The notes: generated by a model from the sequence alone, not told the origin. Shown: positions 12,229 to 19,941, counted from the stretch's first letter. The stretch is 30,965 bases of DNA from Thermococcus sp. (GCA_021160985.1 JAGHBN010000123.1:1-30965), one strand, 5' to 3'. A program made the numbers and translations.

Positions 12229-14085
12229 ATGAAGCGAACTGCCCTTGTACTCCTGGTACTTCTCATTGGAGCAGTCGTGGCCTCTGGCTGCCTGAAAGGT
12301 GGGGAGATATCCACCACTCCAAGCCCCACTCAGAGCAGAACCACGACCTCCCCTGAGCCACCCGAAACGACTACTCCAACACCCACCGAGACCGAGAGGC
12401 CGTACTACCCAATAACCGTGACGGACTTTGCCAACAGAACGGTGACCCTTGAGAAAGCGCCTGAAAGGGTGGTAACCCTGGCACCGAGCATAACCGAGGA
12501 TCTCTACTACCTCGGCCTCTTTGATAGGGTGGTTGGTGTTACTGACTATGATGACTTCCCGCCGGAAGTCGCTAACGTTACAAGGATAGGGGGCTACGGG
12601 AAGTACGCCAACCTTGAGGTCATAGCGTCACTTGAGCCGGACCTGATACTCGCTGACAGCTATTCACTGACGATACTTGAAGACCTAGAAAAGATAGCCC
12701 CTGTGGTCATCGTGGATCCCCACGGCCTTAACGACATCCCAAGGGCCCTCGAACTCCTGGGCCAAGTCTTTGACGCAAAGGAGCAGGCAGAGAAGGCAAT
12801 AGTGGAGCTCCGTGCGGGTATAGAGGGGATAAGCTCTGCCGTGAAAGAGGCCCCCCGGCTCAAGGTATTCTACGTTGTCTGGAACGACCCGCTCATGACT
12901 GCGGGGGGTGGAACGTTCATCAGCGACGTAATAGAACTTGCTGGCGGGGAGAACATCTTCAATGACACTACCGGCTGGCCCCAGGTCAGCTTCGAGCAGG
13001 TTCTCGAGAGGAATCCCGACGTCATAATTCTGACTCCCCACTGCGGCATGAAAGTTGAGGACGTCTACAATACGCCGCTGGCAGATACCAATGCTGCAAG
13101 GGATGGTAGGGTTTACATGGTGGAGAACGAAAACGACATCATTCACTCGAGCCCCCGCGTTGTCAGGGGCCTTGAGACTCTTGCCAGGCTCCTCCATCCG
13201 GAGGCATTTAAGGTGGAGTACCCGTTAACAGTGACCGACTTTGCTGGCAGAGAGGTCACCATCGAGAAGGAGCCCGAAAGAATAGTGAGCCTTGCTCCGA
13301 GCATTACGGAAAGCCTGTTCTACATCGGGGCTGGAGACAAGCTCGTTGGGGTCACCCAGTGGGCGGACTTCCCTCCGGCGGTTAGGAGCATAACAAAAGT
13401 CGGGGGCTACGGAAAGTACGCCAACCTTGAAATAATAGCCTCCCTGGAGCCGGATTTGATACTTGTGGACGGGCTCTCCGTGGAGGTTGTGGAGGCCCTG
13501 GAGGAAATAGCCCCCGTCGTGGTGATTAACCCCAATAACATTACCGCGATCTACGACGCCCTTGAGCTCCTCGGGAAGATAACCAACCGCGAGGAAGGTG
13601 CAGGGGTGGTGATAGCCGAGATGAAAGGGAGGGTCTCTCAAATCACTTCGGCCGTAGAGGGTCAGCCGAGGCCGCGGACGTTCTTCATCCTCAGCTACTA
13701 CAACGGATACTGGACCACGGGGGCAGGAACGTTCATGGATGACCTCATTGCCCTTGCCGGCGGTGAAAACATTTTCAACGACCTAAGCGGTTGGGGTGCC
13801 GCGAACGAGGAGCAGATAATAGCGAGGAACCCGGAGGTCATAATAATCTCCCCAAACGCCGGAATAAAGCCGGAAGACCTCTGCTCGGGGCTGCTTTCTG
13901 AGGTAGACGCCGTCAAGAACGGACGCGTTTACCTCCTAAGCGACGAGAACCTGGTCGTGAGGCCCGGCCCAAGGATAGTGGACGGCCTTGAGGAGATAGC
14001 TAAGCTCCTCCACCCGGGGGTCTTCAACTACCAGCCAGAACCTCTCGTCTGCTCTGCAGGCGAGACGGCCAGCCAGACCGGCTGA
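12229..14085 (+). CDS. Lipoprotein with two fused BtuF/FepB-type substrate-binding domains
   Basis: The 618-residue protein begins with a lipoprotein signal: a hydrophobic run ending VVASGC, the likely lipid-modified Cys21. A Ser/Thr/Pro linker follows to about residue 57. Two copies of the periplasmic-binding domain of ABC importers for iron chelates, haem or cobalamin (Peripla_BP_2, PF01497) come next. Copy 1 (about 58-328) starts YPITVTDFANRTVTLEKAPE and copy 2 (about 330-606) starts YPLTVTDFAGREVTIEKEPE. Both contain GGYGKYANLE and ASLEPDLIL. The copies are close enough to suggest internal duplication. The protein would sit outside the cell membrane and deliver ligand to a permease/ATPase, but neither is encoded nearby. 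ATG 12229 follows GGTGATC. The ligand is unknown. Confidence 0.9.
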   Translation: MKRTALVLLVLLIGAVVASGCLKGGEISTTPSPTQSRTTTSPEPPETTTPTPTETERPYYPITVTDFANRTVTLEKAPERVVTLAPSITEDLYYLGLFDRVVGVTDYDDFPPEVANVTRIGGYGKYANLEVIASLEPDLILADSYSLTILEDLEKIAPVVIVDPHGLNDIPRALELLGQVFDAKEQAEKAIVELRAGIEGISSAVKEAPRLKVFYVVWNDPLMTAGGGTFISDVIELAGGENIFNDTTGWPQVSFEQVLERNPDVIILTPHCGMKVEDVYNTPLADTNAARDGRVYMVENENDIIHSSPRVVRGLETLARLLHPEAFKVEYPLTVTDFAGREVTIEKEPERIVSLAPSITESLFYIGAGDKLVGVTQWADFPPAVRSITKVGGYGKYANLEIIASLEPDLILVDGLSVEVVEALEEIAPVVVINPNNITAIYDALELLGKITNREEGAGVVIAEMKGRVSQITSAVEGQPRPRTFFILSYYNGYWTTGAGTFMDDLIALAGGENIFNDLSGWGAANEEQIIARNPEVIIISPNAGIKPEDLCSGLLSEVDAVKNGRVYLLSDENLVVRPGPRIVDGLEEIAKLLHPGVFNYQPEPLVCSAGETASQTG

Positions 14086-14094
14086 TTTTTAAGC
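14085..14094 (+). promoter_or_regulatory. TATA box of the 58-residue membrane protein gene
   Basis: ATTTTTAAGC touches the stop codon of the binding-protein gene and lies 29-38 bases before ATG 14123. Confidence 0.45.
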
Positions 14095-14122
14095 ACTTCT
14101 CCTTATTCTTTTTGGTGGTTCG

Positions 14123-14299
14123 ATGGAGCGAAAGACGCTCTACAGAGTCCTGTTGGTCATTGTGCTTGCTTTAACCGTAGTTTATACCATGGGAATAATT
14201 GGCATTGTGCCCTTCCAGTGGAGTTACTACATCACGATATTCATGATAATCCTGTTCTTTTATCTGAAGCTGGAGAAAATGTCGCGGGGAGGGCCTTAA
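14123..14299 (+). CDS. Small two-helix membrane protein, unknown function
   Basis: ATG 14123 opens a 58-residue frame beginning MERKTLYRVLLVIVLALTVV and ending KLEKMSRGGP, preceded by TTTGGTGGTT as ribosome binding site and a TATA box at 14085-14094. Two hydrophobic helices (about residues 8-28 and 34-50) are joined by a short turn with FQW, and both ends are basic. The real promoter, ribosome site and clean hydrophobic pattern support it as a gene despite its length. Its stop overlaps the stop of the decayed permease on the other strand. I do not recognise a family; a link to the adjacent lipoprotein is possible but unsupported. Confidence 0.65.
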   Translation: MERKTLYRVLLVIVLALTVVYTMGIIGIVPFQWSYYITIFMIILFFYLKLEKMSRGGP

Positions 14300-14734
14300 T
14301 ACCTCTTTCTCAAGACCCTTACCGAGAGGAAAATGAATCCCATGGTTATCAGAAGCAGAATGGAGAGTGAATAAAGCGGTGGGACTATGTCGTAGTAGCC
14401 CAAGAGGGCATAGCGGAACCCATCGGCTGAATACGTCGTAGGGGTTAAGAGGCCAACCGCTATAAACCACCGAGGAAACAGCGTCAGTGAGGCCAGGGCG
14501 CCGCTTGTAAATATCATTGGCAGCCTTATCACGTTGAGCCAGGTCATCACGTTTATTGGGTTTCTAACGGCCAGAGAAACATAGACACCCAAAGCGGAGA
14601 AGGCGAGGTTGGCAAGGGGGACAAAAGCAGCCGTCAGCGGCCAGCTCAGGCTGGCTCGGCCAAAACGGGTCTTACTAAAGAGGGGACAATAAACAGGATA
14701 AATGAGATTGCCGCCCAGTGGTGCCTTTTCATTC

Positions 14735-14746
14735 AGCCCACCACAG
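14735..14746. repeat. 12-bp direct repeat, copy 1
   Basis: AGCCCACCACAG occurs here and again at 14781-14792, 46 bases apart, inside the decayed permease. It may mark a small duplication or slippage event in the decay of that gene; its origin is unclear. Confidence 0.45.
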
Positions 14747-14780
14747 CCCTTAGGAACCTTACCTTATTAATGGTTCGTGA

Positions 14781-14792
14781 AGCCCACCACAG
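14781..14792. repeat. 12-bp direct repeat, copy 2
   Basis: Second copy of AGCCCACCACAG (first at 14735-14746). No terminal inverted repeats or transposase remnants surround the pair, so an insertion element is not supported. Confidence 0.45.
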
Positions 14793-14825
14793 TGCGAATA
14801 GTTCTGGACGTACAAAAACTTCCAC

Positions 14826-14986
14826 TCCTAATCTCCTGAAAAGTTACACATTAGGTTCAACGAACCCGTCTCAACCTTTGGTTTAGAATTTTCGGGTTTA
14901 AAAACCCTTTTTAATCTCTGCTCAAGAAGGTAATGAGGGAACAGAAATGATCATGTGTGTATTTATGTGCACTGGGGGTGATAGAT
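14826..14986. other. Upstream control region of the hydrogenase operon
   Basis: No gene is seen in these 161 bases. They hold an inverted repeat GGTTC-AAC-GAACC (14854-14866), then AAC-CTTTG-GTT (14873-14883), which is half of the SurR consensus known from Pyrococcus hydrogenase promoters (GTTn3AACn5GTT). The first GTT of that consensus is not present (CGT at its place). A TATA box follows at 14896-14905, then a leader of about 60 bases. Control by SurR is therefore possible but not shown. Confidence 0.4.
14896..14905 (+). promoter_or_regulatory. TATA box of the hydBGDA operon
   Basis: GTTTAAAAAC is symmetric and lies 82-91 bases before the TTG start, placing the transcription start near 14927. 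GGGTTTAAAAACCC also reads as a short hairpin followed by T5, but its place fits a promoter better than a terminator. Confidence 0.55.
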
Positions 14987-16090
14987 TTGAGATATGTTAA
15001 GCTTCCGAAGGAAAACACCCACGCGTTCCTTGAAAGGCTGAAGGAGTGGGGCAGGCTCTACGCCCCGGTTAAGATATCCGAGAAGTTCTACGACTTTAGG
15101 GAAATAGACGACGTCAGGAAGGTCGAGTTCAACTACAACAGGACCATAATGCCGCCGAAGAAATTCTTCTTCCTGCCCAGGGAGAAGCTCTTCGAGTTCA
15201 ACCTGGCGAAGGCGGAGTATAAGGAAGTCATTGAGGACGTTGAGCCCTTCGTGCTCTTCGGCGTCCACGCCTGTGACATCTTCGGCCTCAAGGTGCTCGA
15301 CACCGTTTACCTCGACGAGCTCCCTGACAAGTACTACAAGGTCCGCAGAGAGAAGGGCATAATCATAGGCATCAGCTGCATGCCCGACGACTACTGCTTC
15401 TGCAACCTCCGCGAGACTGACTTTGCGGATGATGGCTTTGACCTGTTCCTGCACGAGCTTCCCGACGGGTGGCTCGTTCGCGTTGGAACACCGACCGGCC
15501 ACAGGATAGTGGACAAGAACATCAAGCTCTTTGAGGAGGTCACCACCGAGGACATCTGCAACTTCAGGGAGTTTGAGAACAGGCGCTCCAAGGCATTCAA
15601 GTACCACGAGGACTGGAGCAACCTCCGCTACCTCCTTGAGCTCGAGATGGAGCACCCGATGTGGGAGGAGCAGGCTGACATCTGCCTTGCCTGCGGCAAC
15701 TGCAACACCACCTGCCCGACGTGTCGCTGCTACGAGGTGCAGGACATAGTGAACCTCGACGGAAACACCGGCTACCGCGAGAGGCGCTGGGATTCCTGCC
15801 AGTTCAGGAGCCACGGCCTCGTTGCCGGCAACCACAACTTCAGGCCGACCAAGAAGGACCGCTTCCGCAACAGGTACCTCTGTAAGAACTCCTACAACGA
15901 GAAGCTCGGGGTAAGCTACTGTGTCGGCTGCGGAAGGTGCACCTACTTCTGCCCGGCAGGCATAAGCTTCGTGAGGAACCTCCGCACGATAATGGGGCTT
16001 GAGGAGAGGAGCTGTCCTCCCGAGCTAAGCGAAGAGATTCCGAAGAGGGGCTTTGCCTACGCTTCGGAGGTAAGGGGTGAGGACCTGTGA
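14987..16090 (+). CDS. hydB: Cytosolic sulfhydrogenase beta subunit (iron-sulfur)
   Basis: This 367-residue subunit carries [4Fe-4S] clusters that pass electrons between the NAD(P)/FAD subunit and the NiFe core; the complex evolves or takes up H2 with NADPH and can reduce sulfur. Two C-terminal ferredoxin-like motifs are visible: CLACGNCNTTCPTCRC at about residue 228 and CVGCGRCTYFCPAG at about 312. Further Cys occur in HACDIFG and SCMPDDYCFC in the middle. I chose TTG 14987 (product RYVKLPKENTHAFLERL), because GGGGGTGAT lies at 14974-14982 and the length then equals that of P. furiosus hydrogenase I beta (367 residues, from memory). An in-frame GTG at 14957 precedes the ribosome site. Its stop overlaps the hydG start. 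Rare TTG initiation may tune subunit output. Confidence 0.93.
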   Translation: MRYVKLPKENTHAFLERLKEWGRLYAPVKISEKFYDFREIDDVRKVEFNYNRTIMPPKKFFFLPREKLFEFNLAKAEYKEVIEDVEPFVLFGVHACDIFGLKVLDTVYLDELPDKYYKVRREKGIIIGISCMPDDYCFCNLRETDFADDGFDLFLHELPDGWLVRVGTPTGHRIVDKNIKLFEEVTTEDICNFREFENRRSKAFKYHEDWSNLRYLLELEMEHPMWEEQADICLACGNCNTTCPTCRCYEVQDIVNLDGNTGYRERRWDSCQFRSHGLVAGNHNFRPTKKDRFRNRYLCKNSYNEKLGVSYCVGCGRCTYFCPAGISFVRNLRTIMGLEERSCPPELSEEIPKRGFAYASEVRGEDL

Positions 16091-16971
16091 GTGAGGTAGT
16101 CCCAAGGGAGATTATGATGCCCAACGAAAACCCCTACGCTCTCCACAGGGCCAAGGTGCTCAAGGTTTACCAGCTCACCGAGACGGAGAAGCTGTTCCTC
16201 TTCCGCTTTGAGGATCCAGAGCTCGCCGAGAAGTGGACCTTCCGTCCGGGACAGTTCGTCCAGCTCACCATACCTGGGGTTGGAGAAGTTCCTATAAGCA
16301 TCTGTTCATCCGCGATGAGGAAAGGTTTCTTTGAGCTCTGCATCCGGAAGGCCGGAAGGGTCACCACCGTCATTCACAGACTCCAGCCCGGTGACACCGT
16401 CCTCGTCCGCGGCCCCTACGGGAACGGATTCCCAGTAGACGAGTGGGAAGGCATGGACTTGCTCCTCATCGCTGCCGGTCTCGGTACGGCCCCGCTCAGG
16501 AGCGTCTTCCTCTACGCCATGGACAACCGCTGGAAGTACGGCAACATAACCTTCATCAACACGGCCCGCTACGGAAAGAACCTCCTGTTCTACAAGGAGC
16601 TTGAGGCTATGAAGGACCTGGCAGAGGCGGAGAACGTCAAGATAATCCAGAGCGTAACCAGAGACCCTGACTGGCCCGGAAGGCACGGAAGGCCCCAGAA
16701 CTTCATAGTTGAGGCAAACACCAACCCCAAGAATACTGCAGTTGCCATCTGCGGTCCTCCAAGAATGTACAAGGCGGTCTTTGAGTCCCTCATCAACTAC
16801 GGTTACAGGCCGGAGAACATATTCGTCACGCTGGAGAGAAAGATGAAGTGCGGAATAGGGAAGTGCGGCCACTGCAACGTCGGAACGAGCACGAGCTGGA
16901 AGTACATCTGCAAGGACGGCCCGGTCTTCACGTACTTCGACATAGTGTCAACGCCGGGACTGCTCGACTGA
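16087..16971 (+). CDS. hydG: Cytosolic sulfhydrogenase gamma subunit (FAD, NAD(P) and [2Fe-2S])
   Basis: The 294-residue flavoprotein transfers electrons between NADP(H) and the iron-sulfur chain of the hydrogenase. It has a ferredoxin-reductase FAD barrel (residues 15-105; FRPGQFVQLTIP, then VPISICSS), an NAD(P)-binding half (LLLIAAGLGTAPLRSVFLYA, ICGPPRMYK), and a C-terminal [2Fe-2S] loop CGIGKCGHCNVGTSTSWKYIC. It starts with GTG 16087, which overlaps the hydB stop as GTGA; an ATG at 16114 (MMPNENPY) is a later alternative. The protein closely resembles the P. furiosus hydrogenase I gamma subunit (about 292 residues), which favours the earlier start. Only one base separates it from the next gene's ribosome site. 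Confidence 0.95.
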   Translation: MSEVVPREIMMPNENPYALHRAKVLKVYQLTETEKLFLFRFEDPELAEKWTFRPGQFVQLTIPGVGEVPISICSSAMRKGFFELCIRKAGRVTTVIHRLQPGDTVLVRGPYGNGFPVDEWEGMDLLLIAAGLGTAPLRSVFLYAMDNRWKYGNITFINTARYGKNLLFYKELEAMKDLAEAENVKIIQSVTRDPDWPGRHGRPQNFIVEANTNPKNTAVAICGPPRMYKAVFESLINYGYRPENIFVTLERKMKCGIGKCGHCNVGTSTSWKYICKDGPVFTYFDIVSTPGLLD

Positions 16972-16981
16972 GGTGGTGAAA

Positions 16982-17776
16982 ATGGAGAACGGAAAGGTTC
17001 GCATCGGGTTTTATGCCCTCACCTCATGCTACGGCTGCCAGCTCCAGTTCGCTATGATGGACGAGATACTCCAGCTCCTTCCGCACGCTGAGATAGTGTG
17101 CTGGTACATGATTGAGAGGAACTCCTACGAGGAGGAGCCCGTGGACATAGCGTTCATCGAGGGAAGCGTCTCCACGGAAGAGGAAGTTGAGCTCGTCAAG
17201 AAGATACGCGAGAACGCTAAGATCGTCGTGGCCGTCGGTTCTTGTGCAGTCCACGGCGGCGTGCAGAGCTGGGAGAAGGACAAGCCCCTTGAAGAGCTCT
17301 GGAAGACCGTCTACGGCGACGGGAAGGTCAAGTTCGAGCCCAAGATGGCAGAACCTGTTTCAAAGTACATCAAAGTTGACTACAACATCTACGGCTGTCC
17401 GCCGGAGAAGAAGGACTTCCTCTACGCCATCGGCACCTTCCTTGTCGGCTCCTGGCCCGAGGACATAGACTATCCGGTCTGCCTTGAGTGCAGGCTGAAT
17501 GGATATCCCTGCGTGCTCATTGAGAAGGGCGAGCCGTGTCTCGGCCCAATAACGAGGGCCGGCTGCGACGCGAGGTGCCCGAACTATGGAATAGCGTGCA
17601 TTGGCTGCAGGGGGGCGATAGGCTACGATGTGGCGTGGTTCGACTCACTCGCCAGGGTCTTCAAGGAGAAGGGGCTTACAAAAGAGGAGATACTGGAGCG
17701 CATGAAGATATTCAACGCCCACAACCCGAAGCTCGAGGAGATGGTTGAGAAGATATTCCAGGAGGTGAAAGAATGA
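16982..17776 (+). CDS. hydD: Cytosolic sulfhydrogenase delta (small, electron-transfer) subunit
   Basis: The 264-residue small subunit of the NiFe core binds the [4Fe-4S] clusters that connect the active site to the beta subunit. Proximal cluster ligands are visible in TSCYGCQLQ near the N-terminus, VAVGSCAVHGG, and IYGCPPEK. The C-terminal part holds many Cys for two more clusters: CLECRLNGYPCVLIEKGEPC, AGCDARCPNYG and ACIGCRG. There is no twin-arginine signal, in keeping with a cytosolic enzyme. I chose ATG 16982 because GAGGTGGTG lies just upstream; an in-frame GTG at 16973 is inside that site. The stop codon overlaps the alpha start as ATGA, so the two core subunits are translationally coupled. 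Confidence 0.95.
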   Translation: MENGKVRIGFYALTSCYGCQLQFAMMDEILQLLPHAEIVCWYMIERNSYEEEPVDIAFIEGSVSTEEEVELVKKIRENAKIVVAVGSCAVHGGVQSWEKDKPLEELWKTVYGDGKVKFEPKMAEPVSKYIKVDYNIYGCPPEKKDFLYAIGTFLVGSWPEDIDYPVCLECRLNGYPCVLIEKGEPCLGPITRAGCDARCPNYGIACIGCRGAIGYDVAWFDSLARVFKEKGLTKEEILERMKIFNAHNPKLEEMVEKIFQEVKE

Positions 17777-19059
17777 ACAACGTCTACCTCCCCATAACCG
17801 TTGACCACATAGCGCGCGTTGAGGGCAAGGGCGGCGTCGAAATACTCGTCAGCGACGACGGGGTTAAGGAGGTCCGGCTCAACATCATAGAGGGCCCGCG
17901 CTTTTTCGAGGCCATAACCCTGGGCAAGAAGCTCGACGAGGCGTTAGCCGTTTACCCGAGGATATGCTCCTTCTGCTCCGCGGCCCACAAGCTCACCGCT
18001 GTTGAAGCCGCTGAGAAGGCGATAGGCTTCACCCCGCGCGAGGAGATTCAGGCCCTGAGGGAAGTCCTCTACATCGGCGACATGATAGAGAGCCACGCGC
18101 TACACCTCTACCTCCTCGTCCTGCCGGACTACGTCGGTTACTCCAACCCGCTGAAGATGGTGGATGAGCACAAGAAGGAAATCGGCATAGCGCTCGACCT
18201 CAAGAACCTCGGGAGCTGGATGATAGACGAGCTCGGAAGCAGGGCGATACACCAGGAGAACGCCGTCCTCGGAGGTTTCGGAAAGCTGCCAGGTAAAGCT
18301 ACCCTTGAACTCATGAAGAAGCGCCTCCAGGAAACGCTCCCCAAGGCAGAGTACACCTTCGAGCTGTTCTCAAAGCTGGAGCAGTATGGGGAAGTTGAGG
18401 GGCCGATAACGCACCTCGCCGTGAAGCCGAGGAATGATGTCTACGGAATCTACGGGGACTACATAAGCGCCAGCGACGGAAACGAGTTCCCGAGCGAGGC
18501 ATACAGGGAGCACATAAAGGAGTTCGTCGTCGAGCACAGCTTCGCCAAGCACTCCCACTACCACGGGAAGCCCTTCATGGTGGGGGCAATCTCGCGCGTT
18601 GTCAACCACGCAGACAAGCTCTACGGTAAGGCAAAGGAGCTCTACGAGGCCCACAAGGACCTGCTCAGGCCGACCAACCCCTTCGCCAACAACCTCGCCC
18701 AGGCCCTTGAGCTCGTCTACTTCACGGAGAGGGCGATTGACCTCATAGACGAGGCCCTGGCGAAGTGGCCGATAAGGCCGAGGGACGAAGTTGAGATAAA
18801 GGACGGCTTCGGCGTCTCGACCACCGAGGCACCGCGCGGAATCCTCGTTTACGCGCTCGAAGTCAGGGACGGAAAGGTAGCCTACGCGGACATCATAACC
18901 CCGACCGCCTTCAACCTCGCCATGATGGAGCAGCACGTGAGAATGATGGCGGAGAAGCACTACAACGACGACCCGGAGAGGCTCAAGTACCTCGCGGAGA
19001 TGGTTGTAAGGGCCTACGACCCGTGCATCTCCTGTTCAGTGCACGTGGCGAGGCTCTAA
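17773..19059 (+). CDS. hydA: Cytosolic sulfhydrogenase alpha (large, NiFe catalytic) subunit
   Basis: The 428-residue catalytic subunit holds the [NiFe](CN)2CO centre. The nickel ligands are in RICSFCSAAH (Cys65, Cys68) and DPCISCSVH (Cys418, Cys421). The sequence continues VARL after His424, the short tail that a maturation protease removes after nickel insertion. Other family marks are HIARVEGKGGVEI at the N-terminus and RAIHQENAVLGGFG. The length equals that of P. furiosus hydrogenase I alpha, and this is the 'group 3' soluble NADP-linked type rather than a membrane-bound one. It ends the four-gene operon; a protease gene that could process it lies 48 bases downstream. No key residue is missing. 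Confidence 0.97.
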   Translation: MNNVYLPITVDHIARVEGKGGVEILVSDDGVKEVRLNIIEGPRFFEAITLGKKLDEALAVYPRICSFCSAAHKLTAVEAAEKAIGFTPREEIQALREVLYIGDMIESHALHLYLLVLPDYVGYSNPLKMVDEHKKEIGIALDLKNLGSWMIDELGSRAIHQENAVLGGFGKLPGKATLELMKKRLQETLPKAEYTFELFSKLEQYGEVEGPITHLAVKPRNDVYGIYGDYISASDGNEFPSEAYREHIKEFVVEHSFAKHSHYHGKPFMVGAISRVVNHADKLYGKAKELYEAHKDLLRPTNPFANNLAQALELVYFTERAIDLIDEALAKWPIRPRDEVEIKDGFGVSTTEAPRGILVYALEVRDGKVAYADIITPTAFNLAMMEQHVRMMAEKHYNDDPERLKYLAEMVVRAYDPCISCSVHVARL

Positions 19060-19064
19060 GCAGG

Positions 19065-19074
19065 TTTTTAATTT
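19065..19074 (+). promoter_or_regulatory. TATA-like element before the maturation protease gene
   Basis: TTTTTAATTT lies 34-43 bases before ATG 19108, just behind the hydA stop. It may give the protease its own transcript in addition to read-through from the operon. The T-rich sequence could equally be a terminator of hydA. Confidence 0.4.
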
Positions 19075-19107
19075 CTCTTTTTCAACTATTCTCCTGGAGG
19101 TTCAAGA

Positions 19108-19551
19108 ATGAGAACCCTAATCCTTGCACTCGGCAACGAGCTGATGAAAGACGATGGAATCGGGCTGAAGGCCGGCAGAATTCTGGCTGAGAAAGGCTAC
19201 GACGTCCTTGAGGTAGGGACGGACATCTTCAGGCTCTCAAACCACTACAGCGGGGAGGATAGGCTGATAATCATAGACGCTATTCTGAGCGACGAGCTTG
19301 AGCCGGGGAGCGTCCTACACCTTGCCGGCGAAGAGGTCTTCGAGAAGCTGAAGGCGGAGATAAGGAGTGCCCACTTCATGGGTGCGATAGACGGGCTCAA
19401 ACTCCTCATGAAGCTCGACGAAAGGCTGGCAAAGGCGGAAATACACCTCATCGGCGTCGTCGCCAAAGAAATAGACCTCGGAATGGAGCTCAGCGAGGAA
19501 GTTGAGAGGGCCCTGCCGGAAGTAATAAGGCTTGTCGAGGAGCTTTATTGA
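19108..19551 (+). CDS. [NiFe]-hydrogenase maturation protease (HycI/HyaD family)
   Basis: This 147-residue endopeptidase clips the C-terminal tail of the hydrogenase large subunit once nickel is in place. The family's nickel-sensing residues are visible: Asp16 in LGNELMKDDGIG, Asp57 in LIIIDAILSD and His89 in SAHFMG. HybD has Glu at the first of these, so Asp16 is a conservative change. It starts at ATG 19108 with CTGGAGGTTC upstream. Its likely substrate is HydA encoded 48 bases upstream, with cleavage between His424 and Val425; this is inference from position and family. Thermococcales have other hydrogenases, so it could serve more than one. Confidence 0.92.
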   Translation: MRTLILALGNELMKDDGIGLKAGRILAEKGYDVLEVGTDIFRLSNHYSGEDRLIIIDAILSDELEPGSVLHLAGEEVFEKLKAEIRSAHFMGAIDGLKLLMKLDERLAKAEIHLIGVVAKEIDLGMELSEEVERALPEVIRLVEELY

Positions 19552-19605
19552 TACCCGTGATGTTTCGCTTTTAGAGGAGAATACGATACACCCTTCCTGA
19601 GGAAG

Positions 19606-19615
19606 CATTAAATAC
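19606..19615 (+). promoter_or_regulatory. TATA box of the 62-residue membrane protein gene
   Basis: CATTAAATAC lies 33-42 bases before GTG 19648, with GGGTGGTACT as ribosome binding site between them. Confidence 0.5.
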
Positions 19616-19647
19616 TCCCAATGCGTAGATAAGAGCTGGGTGGTACT

Positions 19648-19836
19648 GTGCGCGGGCCGATTCCCGACCAGATAACTGTTAAGCGGTCTGAGATGCTGGC
19701 CAGTGAAAAAAACGAGCGGTACATCCGCGAAAGCAGGGAAGTGAAGCAGTATTCAACACTTGAAACAGTTATTGTGGTGATTCTTGGTCTCATAGCCCTT
19801 GGATTTGTGGTGTATGTGCTGATGCATTACGTCTGA
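19648..19836 (+). CDS. Small tail-anchored membrane protein, unknown function
   Basis: GTG 19648 opens a 62-residue frame: a charged N-terminal half (KRSEMLASEKNERYIRESRE) and one C-terminal membrane helix (TVIVVILGLIALGFVVYVLM) ending HYV. A TATA box and GGGTGGT support expression. The pattern is that of a tail-anchored protein with its charged part in the cytoplasm. I do not recognise a family. It stands between the hydrogenase protease and the convergent suf genes without an obvious partner. Confidence 0.65.
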   Translation: MRGPIPDQITVKRSEMLASEKNERYIRESREVKQYSTLETVIVVILGLIALGFVVYVLMHYV

Positions 19837-19941
19837 TAACAGGCTTGCAGGCAATATGGGCAATGCATTCTTTTTATTCGCGAGAATCTAAAACTGCCAA
19901 GCTCTAGAGGGAAGAAAAAGACAAAGATACCGAGCCGGGGC

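Larger units (their letters stand above)
14296..14825 (-). pseudogene. Decayed ABC-2 type transporter permease
   Basis: The best-preserved part, roughly 14690 down to 14296 on the minus strand, encodes the C-terminal half of an ABC-2 permease of the DrrB/NodJ type: ASLSWPLTAAFVPLANLAFS, then VRNPINVMTWLNVIRLPMIF, TPTTYSADGFRYALLGYYD and a final membrane helix ending VRVLRKRY. No ATG lies in its frame upstream. In another frame, 14825-14646 reads from GTG as VEVFVRPELFALWWASRTIN, meets TGA at 14733-14735, and continues MKRHHWAAISFILFIVPSLV to a second stop. These pieces resemble the cytosolic N-terminus and first helix of such permeases. A stop, a frameshift and probably an internal deletion have destroyed the gene (about 175 residues recoverable, usual length 250 or more). 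No ATPase partner is present. Confidence 0.65.

Noticed and set aside
14700..14830. Insertion element suggested by the direct repeat
   Set aside because: No transposase fragment or terminal inverted repeats; the bases between the repeats read as part of the decayed permease.
14887..14911. GGGTTTAAAAACCC followed by T5 as an intrinsic terminator
   Set aside because: No intact plus-strand gene ends upstream; the element is at the right distance to act as TATA box of the hydrogenase operon.
14947..15000. 17-codon frame overlapping the hydB start as a leader peptide
   Set aside because: No ribosome binding site and no regulatory codon pattern; it overlaps hydB in another frame and looks accidental.
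19553..19602. Possible C/D RNA (GTGATGT ... CTGA) behind the maturation protease
   Set aside because: Box C deviates, and no D'/C' pair or guides of normal length fit between the outer boxes.
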